A stretch of 18,443 bases of DNA from assembly GCA_019113455.1 (NCBI GenBank), contig DXHG01000058.1:1-18443 (forward strand). The letters run 5' to 3'. The notes beneath the pieces were generated by a model, which was not told the DNA's origin, ran no database searches, and worked only from the letters and a program-made list of their open reading frames with translations. The first letter of the stretch is position 1. Each line of letters opens with the position of its first letter. Source of the DNA: Candidatus Treponema faecavium. Lineage in GTDB: Bacteria > Spirochaetota > Spirochaetia > Treponematales > Treponemataceae. Position numbers and translations under genes: made by a program. Shown here one piece after another: positions 6,178 through 14,512 of this stretch.

Positions 6178-6912
6178 GTGGCGCTTACCGTTGTTACCAG
6201 AAAAAATTTTCTGCCGACAACACAGACGCCGTTTGTGTTTCGTTCCCGCCATGCAGGAACAATCGAATGGGAAGACATTATCGACAAATGCGCCGCGCAC
6301 CACACGACGGTAACAAAAGCCGACTGTCTTGCCGTGCTCACGGTGTTCGCGCAGGTGCTTGAAGAGCTGCTGCTGAACGGCAATCGGGTAAAAACGCCGT
6401 TTGCGGAATTTGCCGTACTTGCTGCAGGCTGCGCAGTGTCGCAGAACGCAGTATTTTCTCCCAAATCAAACGCTGATTCTGAAAAAGGCGGCCATCGCTT
6501 TGAACTGAAATGCGTGATTCCCGCCGCGTTCAAGCGCCGCGTGTGCGCAAACGTTTCCTACACGCAGGAGGAATGGCAGGACGGCTGCCGGCCGCGTCTG
6601 GACAGCGCGCGGATAAACGGGCTTTTGCCTGAACAAACGGATGGAACGCTTTGCGGCGGGGATGTGCTTGCCGTGTACGGCAGACGGCTCCGTTTTGACG
6701 GGAATGACGGTGAACAGGGCGTGTTTATCTGCGACGCAAAGACGCGCACCACAGTGCGCGCCGGCTGCTGTGTGCTCTCGCAGGGCACGGTCTGCATCGT
6801 GCGCGTGCCCGACGGCGTGAACCTTCCGCTGTGCGAGGCCGTTATCGAACTTCGCTCACGACCGAATACGCTCGGTCTGCGCCGCGCGCGGCTTTGCCCG
6901 CTCAGGGAATGA
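6178..6912 (+). CDS. HU-like DNA-binding protein with C-terminal Ig-like (DUF4469-type) domain
   Basis: This 244-residue protein has an N-terminal HU/IHF-like region (about 1-120, of the HU-HIG type with a central stretch KADCLAVLTVFAQVLEELLLNG resembling the HU dimerisation helices) and a C-terminal region (about 127-240) with the pattern of DUF4469, an Ig-like fold: RPRLDSARINGL, then GDVLAVYGRRLRFDG, then QGVFICD and IVRVPDGVNLP. Proteins of this architecture occur in several host-associated bacteria, where their role is uncertain; DNA binding is presumed from the HU fold. Translation starts at GTG 6178, placed 5 nt after a strong AAAGGAGG. It has a palindrome-rich leader and ends only 3 bp from the convergent radical SAM gene. 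Domain assignment is by pattern recognition. Confidence 0.75.
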   Translation: MALTVVTRKNFLPTTQTPFVFRSRHAGTIEWEDIIDKCAAHHTTVTKADCLAVLTVFAQVLEELLLNGNRVKTPFAEFAVLAAGCAVSQNAVFSPKSNADSEKGGHRFELKCVIPAAFKRRVCANVSYTQEEWQDGCRPRLDSARINGLLPEQTDGTLCGGDVLAVYGRRLRFDGNDGEQGVFICDAKTRTTVRAGCCVLSQGTVCIVRVPDGVNLPLCEAVIELRSRPNTLGLRRARLCPLRE

Positions 6913-6915
6913 CGT

Positions 6916-7917
6916 TTACGGTGCGGAACAAAAGCCCGCCGCCCAGTGCCAGACGGGTTTAGCAAGTTCGTTTGAAAACGGCTGTGTGCGCGTAAAATCA
7001 GGCAGCCATTCGGTGTCGGGCTCAAGCTCCTGATAAAAGAGATACTCAAATTCGTACTGGCCGATGAGGCGCGTGAGCGTGCGGAATTCCTGTTCGCTTA
7101 CGAGGCGGTTTTCAAATGCAGAAAGTGCCTCAAGGCGTTTTTCGCCGTCAGGAAACGGAACCGGCGTGTACTGCGACATGAGCGATATGCAGGCCCTGCC
7201 GTCGGCGTGGGTTTTGAGCCAGTCAAGCGTGAGGCGCGTGTCGTCCATGCGGCCGGGCAGAAAGAGGTGGCGTATAATGACGCCAGAAAGCATTTTTTCA
7301 CGTCCGCCGGAGAGCGGCGCAAAACGCGGCGGCGCGCGATCAAGCATAAAGGCGATGGCTGCTTTCGCGCGTTCAGGATAGTCTTCGGCACAGAAACACG
7401 CGCCGCTCACGTGCGGGTTGAGTGTTTTTAAGTCGGGCAGCCAGATGTCTACGGCGTCTGCCAAAAGCTCAAGCGTTTCGGCTGTTTCGTAGGCGGAGCT
7501 GTTCCAGCACACGGGAAGCGCGAGGCCGCACGCTTTTGCGTGCCGAATATATTCGGAAAGGAGCGGGGCGGCGTGGCTTCCGGTAACGATGTTGATGTTT
7601 TCTGCACCTGCGTCCTGCAGCGCAAGGCAGATGCGCACAAAATCGTCCTGCGATACGGCAGCTCCCATGCCCTGCTGCGATATTTGGTAGTTCTGGCAGA
7701 ACGCGCAGCGCAGATTGCAGCCGGTGATAAATATGGTGCCTGAGCCGCCGTTTGCGGTGACTGGCGGTTCCTCGCCGAAGTGCAGGCACGCAGACGCAAT
7801 GCGGAGCGTCTGTATTTCGCCGCAGTAACCGGCGGTTTTTGCCTCGGCGCGGTTTACGCCGCAGGCGCGCGGGCACTGTGTGCAGCTGCGGTAGAGAGCT
7901 GCCGTGTGTTCGGTCAT
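6916..7917 (-). CDS. Radical SAM protein, PflX-like (pyruvate formate-lyase activating enzyme homologue)
   Basis: This 333-residue protein carries the radical SAM cluster motif CNLRCAFCQ, whose cysteines (about 67, 71 and 74) bind a 4Fe-4S cluster that cleaves S-adenosylmethionine. An additional Cys-rich N-terminus (CTQCPRACGV and GYCG) could bind a second metal centre. The pattern, including FxTGCNLRCAFCQNYQIS and WLPDLKT, fits the uncharacterised PflX group (COG1313). No partner glycyl-radical enzyme is encoded in the window, so its substrate is unknown. I prefer ATG 7917, whose A is the last base of the stop of the upstream gene (TGATG), implying translational coupling; a GTG three bases earlier (7920) is the alternative. 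It converges with the HU-like gene, stop codons 3 bp apart. Confidence 0.85.
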   Translation of the reverse strand: MTEHTAALYRSCTQCPRACGVNRAEAKTAGYCGEIQTLRIASACLHFGEEPPVTANGGSGTIFITGCNLRCAFCQNYQISQQGMGAAVSQDDFVRICLALQDAGAENINIVTGSHAAPLLSEYIRHAKACGLALPVCWNSSAYETAETLELLADAVDIWLPDLKTLNPHVSGACFCAEDYPERAKAAIAFMLDRAPPRFAPLSGGREKMLSGVIIRHLFLPGRMDDTRLTLDWLKTHADGRACISLMSQYTPVPFPDGEKRLEALSAFENRLVSEQEFRTLTRLIGQYEFEYLFYQELEPDTEWLPDFTRTQPFSNELAKPVWHWAAGFCSAP

Positions 7918-8318
7918 CACAGCGCCCCGTGTTCTAAAAACAGGCTCATGAGCTGAGAGAGCGTCTCAAGCGGGATATCCGGCGCTTCACAGCGGACAAG
8001 CTCCGTGAGCTCCTGCCAGTCCGCCTGCGTGAACAGGTGCGTGTCTTCGGGCGCTCCGTACAGCAGCGAAAGCGCCGCGGCAAGCCACTGTATGTGGGCT
8101 TCGGTCGGCTCGTTTTCGGGCGCGGCGCTTTGTTCTATATATGTACGCATCCAGTACGCCGCTATCTCATGCGGCAGGCTGCCTAATCCGGGCGCAGTCC
8201 GCTCAAAGAGCTCTGCGACGGCGGCGCTTGAACCGCGCGGGTCCGCGCCACCGTGTTCGGCGCGGTCATGTTTGAGCACGCGCCGCGCATCGGCTTCAAA
8301 TTTCTGTATATCGGTCAT
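7917..8318 (-). CDS. Hypothetical protein, 133 aa, coupled to the radical SAM gene
   Basis: No family is recognised. The product is a soluble, acidic, mostly helical protein: a charged N-terminus, a central segment with HEIAAYWMRTYIEQS, then TEAHIQWLAAALSLLYGAPED and a Leu-rich C-terminus. No metal-binding, catalytic or membrane motif can be seen. Its stop overlaps the ATG of the PflX-like radical SAM gene (TGATG), so the two are probably made together and may act together. The ATG at 8318 has no Shine-Dalgarno. An extended -10 promoter (TGCTACAAT) ends 6 nt before it, so a leaderless transcript is predicted. Base composition matches its neighbours, which supports it being a real gene. Confidence 0.7.
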   Translation of the reverse strand: MTDIQKFEADARRVLKHDRAEHGGADPRGSSAAVAELFERTAPGLGSLPHEIAAYWMRTYIEQSAAPENEPTEAHIQWLAAALSLLYGAPEDTHLFTQADWQELTELVRCEAPDIPLETLSQLMSLFLEHGAL

Positions 8319-8324
8319 GCCGGT

Positions 8325-8333
8325 ATTGTAGCA
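8325..8333 (-). promoter_or_regulatory. Extended -10 promoter for the hypothetical/radical SAM pair
   Basis: On the minus strand TGC-TACAAT (8333-8325) is an extended -10 element with a 5-of-6 hexamer. It lies 6 nt (ACCGGC) before the ATG at 8318. No convincing -35 is seen, which extended -10 promoters tolerate. The geometry is the same as at ptsN. Confidence 0.6.
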
Positions 8334-8476
8334 GAATACGGTGCGGAAATACAGTATCAGGCCATGCCGGCGTCGTTTGCGCGCGGGTTTTCTTTTGTCA
8401 GCCTGTGCAGCGGCGGCTCAGGTTCTGTGTTGGCACGCAATAAACGCCCCGCGGTGGAAACCGCAAAGAAAAAAAC

Positions 8477-8507
8477 TTGAGCCGGTTTTGAAATACTGTG
8501 GTATAAT
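8477..8507 (+). promoter_or_regulatory. malQ promoter with perfect extended -10
   Basis: TGG-TATAAT at 8499-8507 is a consensus -10 with the TG extension. TTGAGC at 8477-8482 is a possible -35 at 19 bp. CCGGTT (8482-8487) and AACCGG (8512-8517) form an inverted repeat that brackets the -10 region and could be an operator. The predicted start of transcription is near 8514, leaving a leader of about 55 nt before malQ. Confidence 0.65.
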
Positions 8508-8568
8508 AGAAGAACCGGTATATACAGAGACGCCGGAATACCTGTACCCAGATATAAGGAGCGCACTC

Positions 8569-10593
8569 ATGAAAACAGCAAGAAAACAAAAACCGCACGC
8601 GCTGCCGCCGCATATTCCTGTGCTCACCGGCGCCGCCGTTCCGCTCGGCGCGCTCAAAACGGAACGCAGCTGCGGCTGCGGCGAATATCCGGATCTCATG
8701 GCGTTCGCTGATTTCTGCGCCGCCTGTTCGCTTGAGCTTATCCAGCTGCTGCCGGTAAACGACACGGGCACCGACAGCTCCCCGTACAGCGCGCTTTCCG
8801 CGTTCGCGCTGCATCCGCTCTACATCAGCATAGACCGCCTGCCCGAATTTCAGGAAAACACCGAGGCGGCGCACCGCTTTTATGAACTCAAACAAACGCA
8901 GGAACCTAAACCGCGCTTTAATTACACGGAGCTGCGCCGCGCAAAGCTCGAGATCCTGCGCATGATATATGAAGCAAACGCAGGCCGCATCGCAGACGAC
9001 AAAGCGCTCAACGACTGGATCAGACAAAACGACTGGGTCGCAGCGTACGCCGTATTCATGCGGTTTAAGGCGCTCCATAACGAAGCGTCGTGGAAAAGCT
9101 GGGAAGCACCGCTTTGCACACTTTCGCGCGACGCCGTGCAGGCGTACTGGAATGACGGCGCGCTCCGCAAAGAGCATCTCTTTTTTGCATGGATGCAGCT
9201 GCGCGCCGCCGAACAATTCGCCGAAGCCGCCGCATACGTCCGTTCGCGCGGCATTATTCTCAAAGGCGATATCCCCATCATGATGAACGAGGATTCATGC
9301 GACGCATGGGCGAATCCGCAGTTTTTCAACGACGGTATGCGTGCCGGCGCGCCGCCTGACGGCCCCAATCCAGATGGGCAGAACTGGGGCTTTCCGGTAT
9401 ATAACTGGAAAGAGCTTGCGAAAGACGGTTACTCATGGTGGAAAAAACGGCTCGTGCAGGCGGCACAATACTACGGCGCGTACCGCATAGACCACGTGCT
9501 CGGCTTTTTCAGGATATGGCAGACGCCGGAGCGCGAGGTGTCTGCAAGCATGGGCAGGACGGAACCGGACGCGCCGATTACGGCGGCGGAGCTGCACGAA
9601 ATCGGCTTTACGCCTGAGCGCATACGCTGGCTCTGTGAACCGCACGTACCGACGCGCGAGATAGAAGCCGTAAACAACAATGACTATTTAGGCACACACG
9701 GCCTGCTGCACACGGTCATGGATCGTATTGGCACGGAAGAACTGTGGCTCTTTAAGAAAAGCATCCGCGGCGAGCGCGATATTTACGGCACGCAGCTGCC
9801 CGAGCCGGTAAAAAAGCGGCTCGCGTCGTTCTGGAGAGACCGCGCGCTGCGTGAAACCGGCAAAAACAAATACACGGTGCAGTGGACATACCGCGATTCC
9901 ACCGCGTGGCGTTCCCTTTCTGAACAGGAAAAAGAGCTTTTGCAGGCGCTCATAGACGAGAAAAACGCCGCAAAAGAAAAGAAGTGGGAAAAACAGGCGC
10001 GCACGCTGCTTGCCGAACTCACAGGCGCGGCCGACATGATAGCCTGCGCCGAAGACCTTGGTGCGAATCCGGAATCGGTGCCCCGCGTGCTTTCAGATCT
10101 TTCTATCCTCGGGCTGCGCGTCATACGCTGGACTCGCTCGTGGGGCGCGCAGGGCCAGCCGTACGTGCCGTTCGATCAGTATCCGCCGCTTTCAGTTACA
10201 GCAACATCGGTGCATGATTCAAGCACGCTGCGCCTCTGGTGGCTTACCGAACAGCAGGACGTGAAAGCCTTCTGCCGCGATTTCAGCACGCCGGACAGCA
10301 TACAGCCAGGCGTATATACGCCTCAGACGGCACAGTATCTGCTTGAGCAGGCGGCAGATTCGCACAGCGCGTTCTGCATCCATCCGATTCAGGACTTCCT
10401 TTCGCTTTCAGCTCGGTACAGCGCGCAGGATCCCGGACAGGAGCGCGTCAACATTCCCGGCCAGGTTACGCCGTTTAACTGGACGTACCGCATACCGCAG
10501 CCGATAGAGACGCTCTGCGCCGACGATGAGCTTACCGGTGCAGTCAAGGACATTGCGGTGCGGCATAAAAATCTGGAGAAAATACTCAGATAA
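8569..10593 (+). CDS. malQ: 4-alpha-glucanotransferase (amylomaltase), GH77
   Basis: MalQ transfers alpha-1,4-glucan segments between maltodextrins in the cytosol, releasing glucose. The 674-residue product has GH77 features: LQLLPVNDTGTDSSPYSALSAFALHP-type N-terminal region (written in part here: PVNDTGTDSSPYS), YRIDHVLGFFRIW with nucleophile Asp308, AEDLG with acid/base Glu495, and VHDSSTLRLWW with the third carboxylate Asp550. The frame is open upstream to at least 8341, but the ATG at 8569 is preferred: it has a TAAGGAG Shine-Dalgarno (8555-8561), GH77 homology begins right after it, and the promoter at 8499-8507 would lie inside any longer reading. The giant GH13 gene follows after 57 bp, so the two probably form an alpha-glucan operon. 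Confidence 0.93.
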   Translation: MKTARKQKPHALPPHIPVLTGAAVPLGALKTERSCGCGEYPDLMAFADFCAACSLELIQLLPVNDTGTDSSPYSALSAFALHPLYISIDRLPEFQENTEAAHRFYELKQTQEPKPRFNYTELRRAKLEILRMIYEANAGRIADDKALNDWIRQNDWVAAYAVFMRFKALHNEASWKSWEAPLCTLSRDAVQAYWNDGALRKEHLFFAWMQLRAAEQFAEAAAYVRSRGIILKGDIPIMMNEDSCDAWANPQFFNDGMRAGAPPDGPNPDGQNWGFPVYNWKELAKDGYSWWKKRLVQAAQYYGAYRIDHVLGFFRIWQTPEREVSASMGRTEPDAPITAAELHEIGFTPERIRWLCEPHVPTREIEAVNNNDYLGTHGLLHTVMDRIGTEELWLFKKSIRGERDIYGTQLPEPVKKRLASFWRDRALRETGKNKYTVQWTYRDSTAWRSLSEQEKELLQALIDEKNAAKEKKWEKQARTLLAELTGAADMIACAEDLGANPESVPRVLSDLSILGLRVIRWTRSWGAQGQPYVPFDQYPPLSVTATSVHDSSTLRLWWLTEQQDVKAFCRDFSTPDSIQPGVYTPQTAQYLLEQAADSHSAFCIHPIQDFLSLSARYSAQDPGQERVNIPGQVTPFNWTYRIPQPIETLCADDELTGAVKDIAVRHKNLEKILR

Positions 10594-10620
10594 ACCCTAC
10601 CAAAACGGCAAAAACGGCGA

Positions 10621-10626
10621 TATAAT
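10621..10626 (+). promoter_or_regulatory. Possible internal -10 box before the GH13 gene
   Basis: A perfect TATAAT lies 24 bp before the ATG at 10651, in the malQ-GH13 gap. The -35 position (about 10598-10603, TACCAA) matches poorly and there is no TG extension, so activity is uncertain; the gene may rely on read-through from the malQ promoter. The Shine-Dalgarno AAAGGAG at 10639-10645 is excellent. Confidence 0.3.
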
Positions 10627-10650
10627 GAAGAATCAGATAAAGGAGCTGAG

Positions 10651-13600
10651 ATGAAAGACACATTTGACTATGCAGTATATACTGCTTCTCCGACGGCATA
10701 TGACAACGCCTCTCTGAACGAATTTCACGTTTCAAAGAAAATCAGGGATATGTGCAAATTTGACGGCAGCCTGTTCGCTTCAACGGGAAACGTTATCCTC
10801 GCGAACTTTAAGAATGTCCGCCTGTTTGCAAAAAAGATAAACGATATTGTTCTGGATCCAATTATCCATCCCGATCAGGCAATCAAGGCAGGTCAGCTCA
10901 ACGCGATGGGGCTTATCGACGAGATATTTCACTATGTGTGCGGCCTGTACCGCAAACGGGAAAACGCGCAGGTCTTTAACGAGCTGCTTTCTGCGCTTGA
11001 CGCTGAATTCGGCGCAGATACGATAGATGCGCTGCTCACGTCGTTCTGCGAGGAGTTTCCGCCGTCAGCCGTATACCGCGGCGAGATCGGCATAGCCGAA
11101 TACCTCAGCGCGGAGGCGCTCGATACAGCGGTAAACGAGATGCGCTCAAACCGCGCTGCAACGCTTGAAGAGCTGATACTGCTGCATCTGGCTAACGAAA
11201 ACCCCGCATTTAAGCCGTTTTTTATCCTGTTCTCTGACGAGGAACTGGCAAAAAATCCCGCCTACGCGCAGACGTGGGACGCGATTCAGGAGTTTTTTAC
11301 GCGGCAGCCCGTGTTCGGGCCGAACAACACCGATCTTATCTCGATGCTGCGCGAACCGGTCGTGTTCAGTCCCAACAGCCTCAAAGGTCAGCTCGACTAT
11401 ATCCGCTCCCACTGGGCAGATCTGCTCGGCGAGTGGCTTTTGCGCCTGCTTGCCGGCATGGATCTGATTTCTGAGGAAGAAAAGCCCGGCTGGAGCCCGC
11501 ACTTCGGCGGACCGCCGCCGATGGATCCGTACAATTACGATTCGCTCATGAAAGAATACGAGCGGTTCAGCCCCGACCGCGACTGGATGCCGCGCGTCGT
11601 GCTCATGGCGAAAACGGTACTTGTGTGGCTTGACCAGCTGTCGAAGAAATACAACCGCTCAATCACGCGCCTTGACCAGATTCCCGACGAGGAGCTCGAC
11701 ACGCTCGCGCAGGAAGGCTTTACCGGCCTGTGGCTTATCGGCCTGTGGGAACGCTCGCACGCAAGCCAGCGCATCAAGCAGATATGCGGCAATCCCGAGG
11801 CGGCGGCAAGCGCGTACAGCCTCTACGACTACGACATCGCGCAGGGGCTCGGCGGCTGGGACGCGCTCGACAACCTGCGCCGCAGGCTGTGGTACCGCGG
11901 CATCAGGCTTGCTTCCGACATGGTGCCAAATCATACCGGTATGGATTCCAAGTGGATAACAGAACACCCCGACCGGTTTATCCAGTCGCGCGACTGCCCG
12001 TTTCCCGGCTACACGTTTAACGGAGAAAACCTGTCGCTTGACGGGCGCGTGAGCATTTATCTGGAAGATCACTACTATTCAAAAAACGACTGCGCGGTCG
12101 TCTTTAAGCGCGTGGACAATCAGACCGGAGATACGCGGTATATTTATCACGGCAACGACGGCACCGGTATGCCGTGGAACGATACGGCGCAGATAGATTT
12201 TCTGAATCCCGAGGCTCGCGAGGCCGTTATTCAGGAAATACTGCATGTGGCGCGCAATTTCCCGATTATCCGTTTTGACGCGGCGATGGTGCTCGCCAAA
12301 AAGCATATCAGGCGCCTGTGGTACCCGGAACCCGGGCACGGAGGCGACATCGCAAGCCGCGCCGAACACGCCATATCGGCGCAGGAGTTTGACGCGCGCA
12401 TACCGAACGAGTTCTGGCGTGAGGTTGTAGACCGCTGCGCACAGGAGCTGCCTGACACGCTGCTTCTGGCGGAGGCGTTCTGGATGATGGAAGGTTACTT
12501 TGTCCGCACACTCGGTATGCACCGCGTATACAACAGCGCGTTCATGAACATGCTCAAAAAAGAGGAGAATTACAAATACCGCTCCACCGTCAAAAACACG
12601 ATAGAGTTTGATCCGCAGGTGCTCAAGCGCTTTGTCAACTTCATGAACAATCCCGATGAAGAGACGGCTGTTGCGCAGTTCGGCAAGGGAGACAAGTATT
12701 TCGGCGTCTGCACGATGATGGTTACGATGCCGGGTCTGCCCATGTTCGGACACGGACAGCTTGAAGGCTTTACCGAGAAGTACGGCATGGAATTCACGAA
12801 AGCGTACTGGAACGAAACGCCCGACCAGGAGCTTCTGGAACGCCACAAGCGCGACATATTCCCGCTTATGAAGAAGCGGTATCTGTTTGCCGAAATAGAA
12901 AACTTTCTGTTCTATGACGTGTGGAACAACGGTTCCGTAAACGAAAACGTCTTTGCCTACACGAACAGTTTCGGCGATGAACGCGCCGCCGTGTTCTACA
13001 ACAACGTGTATCAGCAGGCAAGCGGCTGGATACGGCAGTCGTGTCCATACGCGGTAAAGACAGGCCCGGGCGAAAAAGACATGCAGCTGGCAACGCGCAC
13101 AATCGGTGAGGCATTCGGTCTGCATCCTGACGGCAATAAATTCTGCATCTTCAGGGAGCAGCACAGCGGTCTCTGGTATATCAGGCGCAGCAGGGACATA
13201 TGCGAGCAGGGCCTGTTTATCGCGCTCAACGGATTTGAGTATCAGGTGCTTTTGAATATCACGGAAGTTACCGACGACCAGACCGGCAAATACAGCACAT
13301 TGTGCGACACGCTTGCAGGCCGCGGCGTTGCCGACATCGAAGTAGCGCTGCGCGAGATATTCCTCAAAGAGCTGTACGCTGCGTTTGCCTCATTTGCAGA
13401 AACAGGTTTCTTTAAGAAACTGCATCTGTTCTTTATGCCGGAATCGCAGCGCAAGCTACAGAAGCTCAAGGCGCCCAAGCTCGCCGATATTTTTAAGGAA
13501 TCAAGACAGGAAGGCATTGACTTATTCAATATGTTCATCACCTTCCTTGAAGGCACGTACGGTGCAGACACCGTGGTGAATCTGAAAAAGGCAGGCACGC

Positions 13601-14445
13601 ACATGCCGGCTGAAACCGCGTGGACACAGTTTGAGCAGCGGCTTACCCGCCTTGCCAAAATCACCGCCAAAGGCGCAAAGCTCTGCAAACAGACAGCTGC
13701 CGCAGCGGAACCGCCGGCAGCAGAGCACACAGACAGCAGCCTGTCTGCAGACTCATTTGTCTGCGCGCTGTATACAGGCATGGCGGCCCGCCCGCTCTGT
13801 GCGGAAATCGTCGGCGGATATACGCTGCTGTATTCCCTTAAGGACATCATCGGATCGGAAGCGACAGACAAAAACGTCTGCGCGCTTATCAAGCTGTGGG
13901 GTCTTGACTATAAGCTGATACAGCTGCTTGACGACATTGTGCCTGACGGCATGGAACAGGAGGTATGCCAGACGGTGCGCATGCTGCAGGAAATCATACC
14001 GTTCTGCGGCTTTGAGCTCTCAGGCAAGAAACAGCAGGACAGCCTCTACGATATACTCGACAGCCTGATACACGACAAGAGCGCACCGCTCCTTTTAGGC
14101 ACGAATATGTTTGACGGCGTTCTGTGGTTCAACAAAGAGCGCATGGAAAACGCGCTGTGGTTCCTGCTGCTTACGCAGGCGGTCTTTGCCGACAAAACAG
14201 CAGGCATGGCACAGCTTGCCGCCGCAGCCGAGCTGCTTGAAGAAAAACTTGCGGCGTCGGGATACAAGGCGGAATTGCTGCTTGAGCTGCTTGAAACGCC
14301 GCAGCATAAAAAGAAACGGCTTGCGCAGACGCTCCTTGCTCAGAAGCAGGAGGAAGCCGCCGCAAAGTGCAAGGCTCCGGCTGCAAAAGACACCGCGAAA
14401 GCTCCGGCGCGCAAGCGGACACAGCCGAATAAGAGCGCCACATAA
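10651..14445 (+). CDS. Very large GH13 (alpha-amylase family) protein with long helical flanks
   Basis: The 1264-residue product has a GH13 catalytic barrel embedded between long extensions. Conserved regions are DMVPNH (residues 423-428), RFDAAM with nucleophile Asp543, LLAEAFW with acid/base Glu608, and NNPDEETA with Asp669 as the third carboxylate. In the last region the usual NHD reads N667-P668-D669, so the substrate-binding His is replaced by Pro. Residues 1 to about 290 and about 800-1264 are mostly helical with no recognised domain; the C-terminus is a Lys/Ala/Pro-rich basic tail. No signal peptide is present, so it is presumably cytoplasmic. The typical GH13 enzyme is 450-700 residues. 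Being 57 bp after malQ and closed by a terminator, it probably acts on glycogen or maltodextrin; hydrolase, transferase or phosphorylase activity cannot be decided from sequence. Confidence 0.85.
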   Translation: MKDTFDYAVYTASPTAYDNASLNEFHVSKKIRDMCKFDGSLFASTGNVILANFKNVRLFAKKINDIVLDPIIHPDQAIKAGQLNAMGLIDEIFHYVCGLYRKRENAQVFNELLSALDAEFGADTIDALLTSFCEEFPPSAVYRGEIGIAEYLSAEALDTAVNEMRSNRAATLEELILLHLANENPAFKPFFILFSDEELAKNPAYAQTWDAIQEFFTRQPVFGPNNTDLISMLREPVVFSPNSLKGQLDYIRSHWADLLGEWLLRLLAGMDLISEEEKPGWSPHFGGPPPMDPYNYDSLMKEYERFSPDRDWMPRVVLMAKTVLVWLDQLSKKYNRSITRLDQIPDEELDTLAQEGFTGLWLIGLWERSHASQRIKQICGNPEAAASAYSLYDYDIAQGLGGWDALDNLRRRLWYRGIRLASDMVPNHTGMDSKWITEHPDRFIQSRDCPFPGYTFNGENLSLDGRVSIYLEDHYYSKNDCAVVFKRVDNQTGDTRYIYHGNDGTGMPWNDTAQIDFLNPEAREAVIQEILHVARNFPIIRFDAAMVLAKKHIRRLWYPEPGHGGDIASRAEHAISAQEFDARIPNEFWREVVDRCAQELPDTLLLAEAFWMMEGYFVRTLGMHRVYNSAFMNMLKKEENYKYRSTVKNTIEFDPQVLKRFVNFMNNPDEETAVAQFGKGDKYFGVCTMMVTMPGLPMFGHGQLEGFTEKYGMEFTKAYWNETPDQELLERHKRDIFPLMKKRYLFAEIENFLFYDVWNNGSVNENVFAYTNSFGDERAAVFYNNVYQQASGWIRQSCPYAVKTGPGEKDMQLATRTIGEAFGLHPDGNKFCIFREQHSGLWYIRRSRDICEQGLFIALNGFEYQVLLNITEVTDDQTGKYSTLCDTLAGRGVADIEVALREIFLKELYAAFASFAETGFFKKLHLFFMPESQRKLQKLKAPKLADIFKESRQEGIDLFNMFITFLEGTYGADTVVNLKKAGTHMPAETAWTQFEQRLTRLAKITAKGAKLCKQTAAAAEPPAAEHTDSSLSADSFVCALYTGMAARPLCAEIVGGYTLLYSLKDIIGSEATDKNVCALIKLWGLDYKLIQLLDDIVPDGMEQEVCQTVRMLQEIIPFCGFELSGKKQQDSLYDILDSLIHDKSAPLLLGTNMFDGVLWFNKERMENALWFLLLTQAVFADKTAGMAQLAAAAELLEEKLAASGYKAELLLELLETPQHKKKRLAQTLLAQKQEEAAAKCKAPAAKDTAKAPARKRTQPNKSAT

Positions 14446-14471
14446 CGCCTCGCGGCTGTACTGGCCGGCAT

Positions 14472-14511
14472 AAAAAAGGGAGCTGCGCGTATATGGCAGT
14501 CTCCCTTTTTT
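14472..14511 (+). terminator. Strong intrinsic terminator of the malQ-GH13 operon
   Basis: The stem GGGAG-CTGC / GCAG-t-CTCCC (14478-14486 with 14496-14505, 9-nt loop, one bulged T) is flanked by A6 on the left and T6 on the right, and begins 26 bp after the GH13 stop codon. The insertion element begins immediately after the T-run, at 14513. Confidence 0.9.
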
Positions 14512-14512
14512 A

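Noticed and set aside
8341..8568. N-terminal extension of malQ
   Set aside because: The frame is open, but it contains the predicted promoter, lacks GH77 similarity and has no good ribosome-binding site; ATG 8569 has one.
8398..9216. 272-codon open frame on the minus strand
   Set aside because: It overlaps the malQ coding region and promoter on the opposite strand, and its Arg/Cys/Phe-rich product looks like a shadow.
12079..13164. Long open frame on the minus strand (361 codons)
   Set aside because: It is fully antisense to the GH13 gene, has no family motif, and arises from the codon bias of the real gene.
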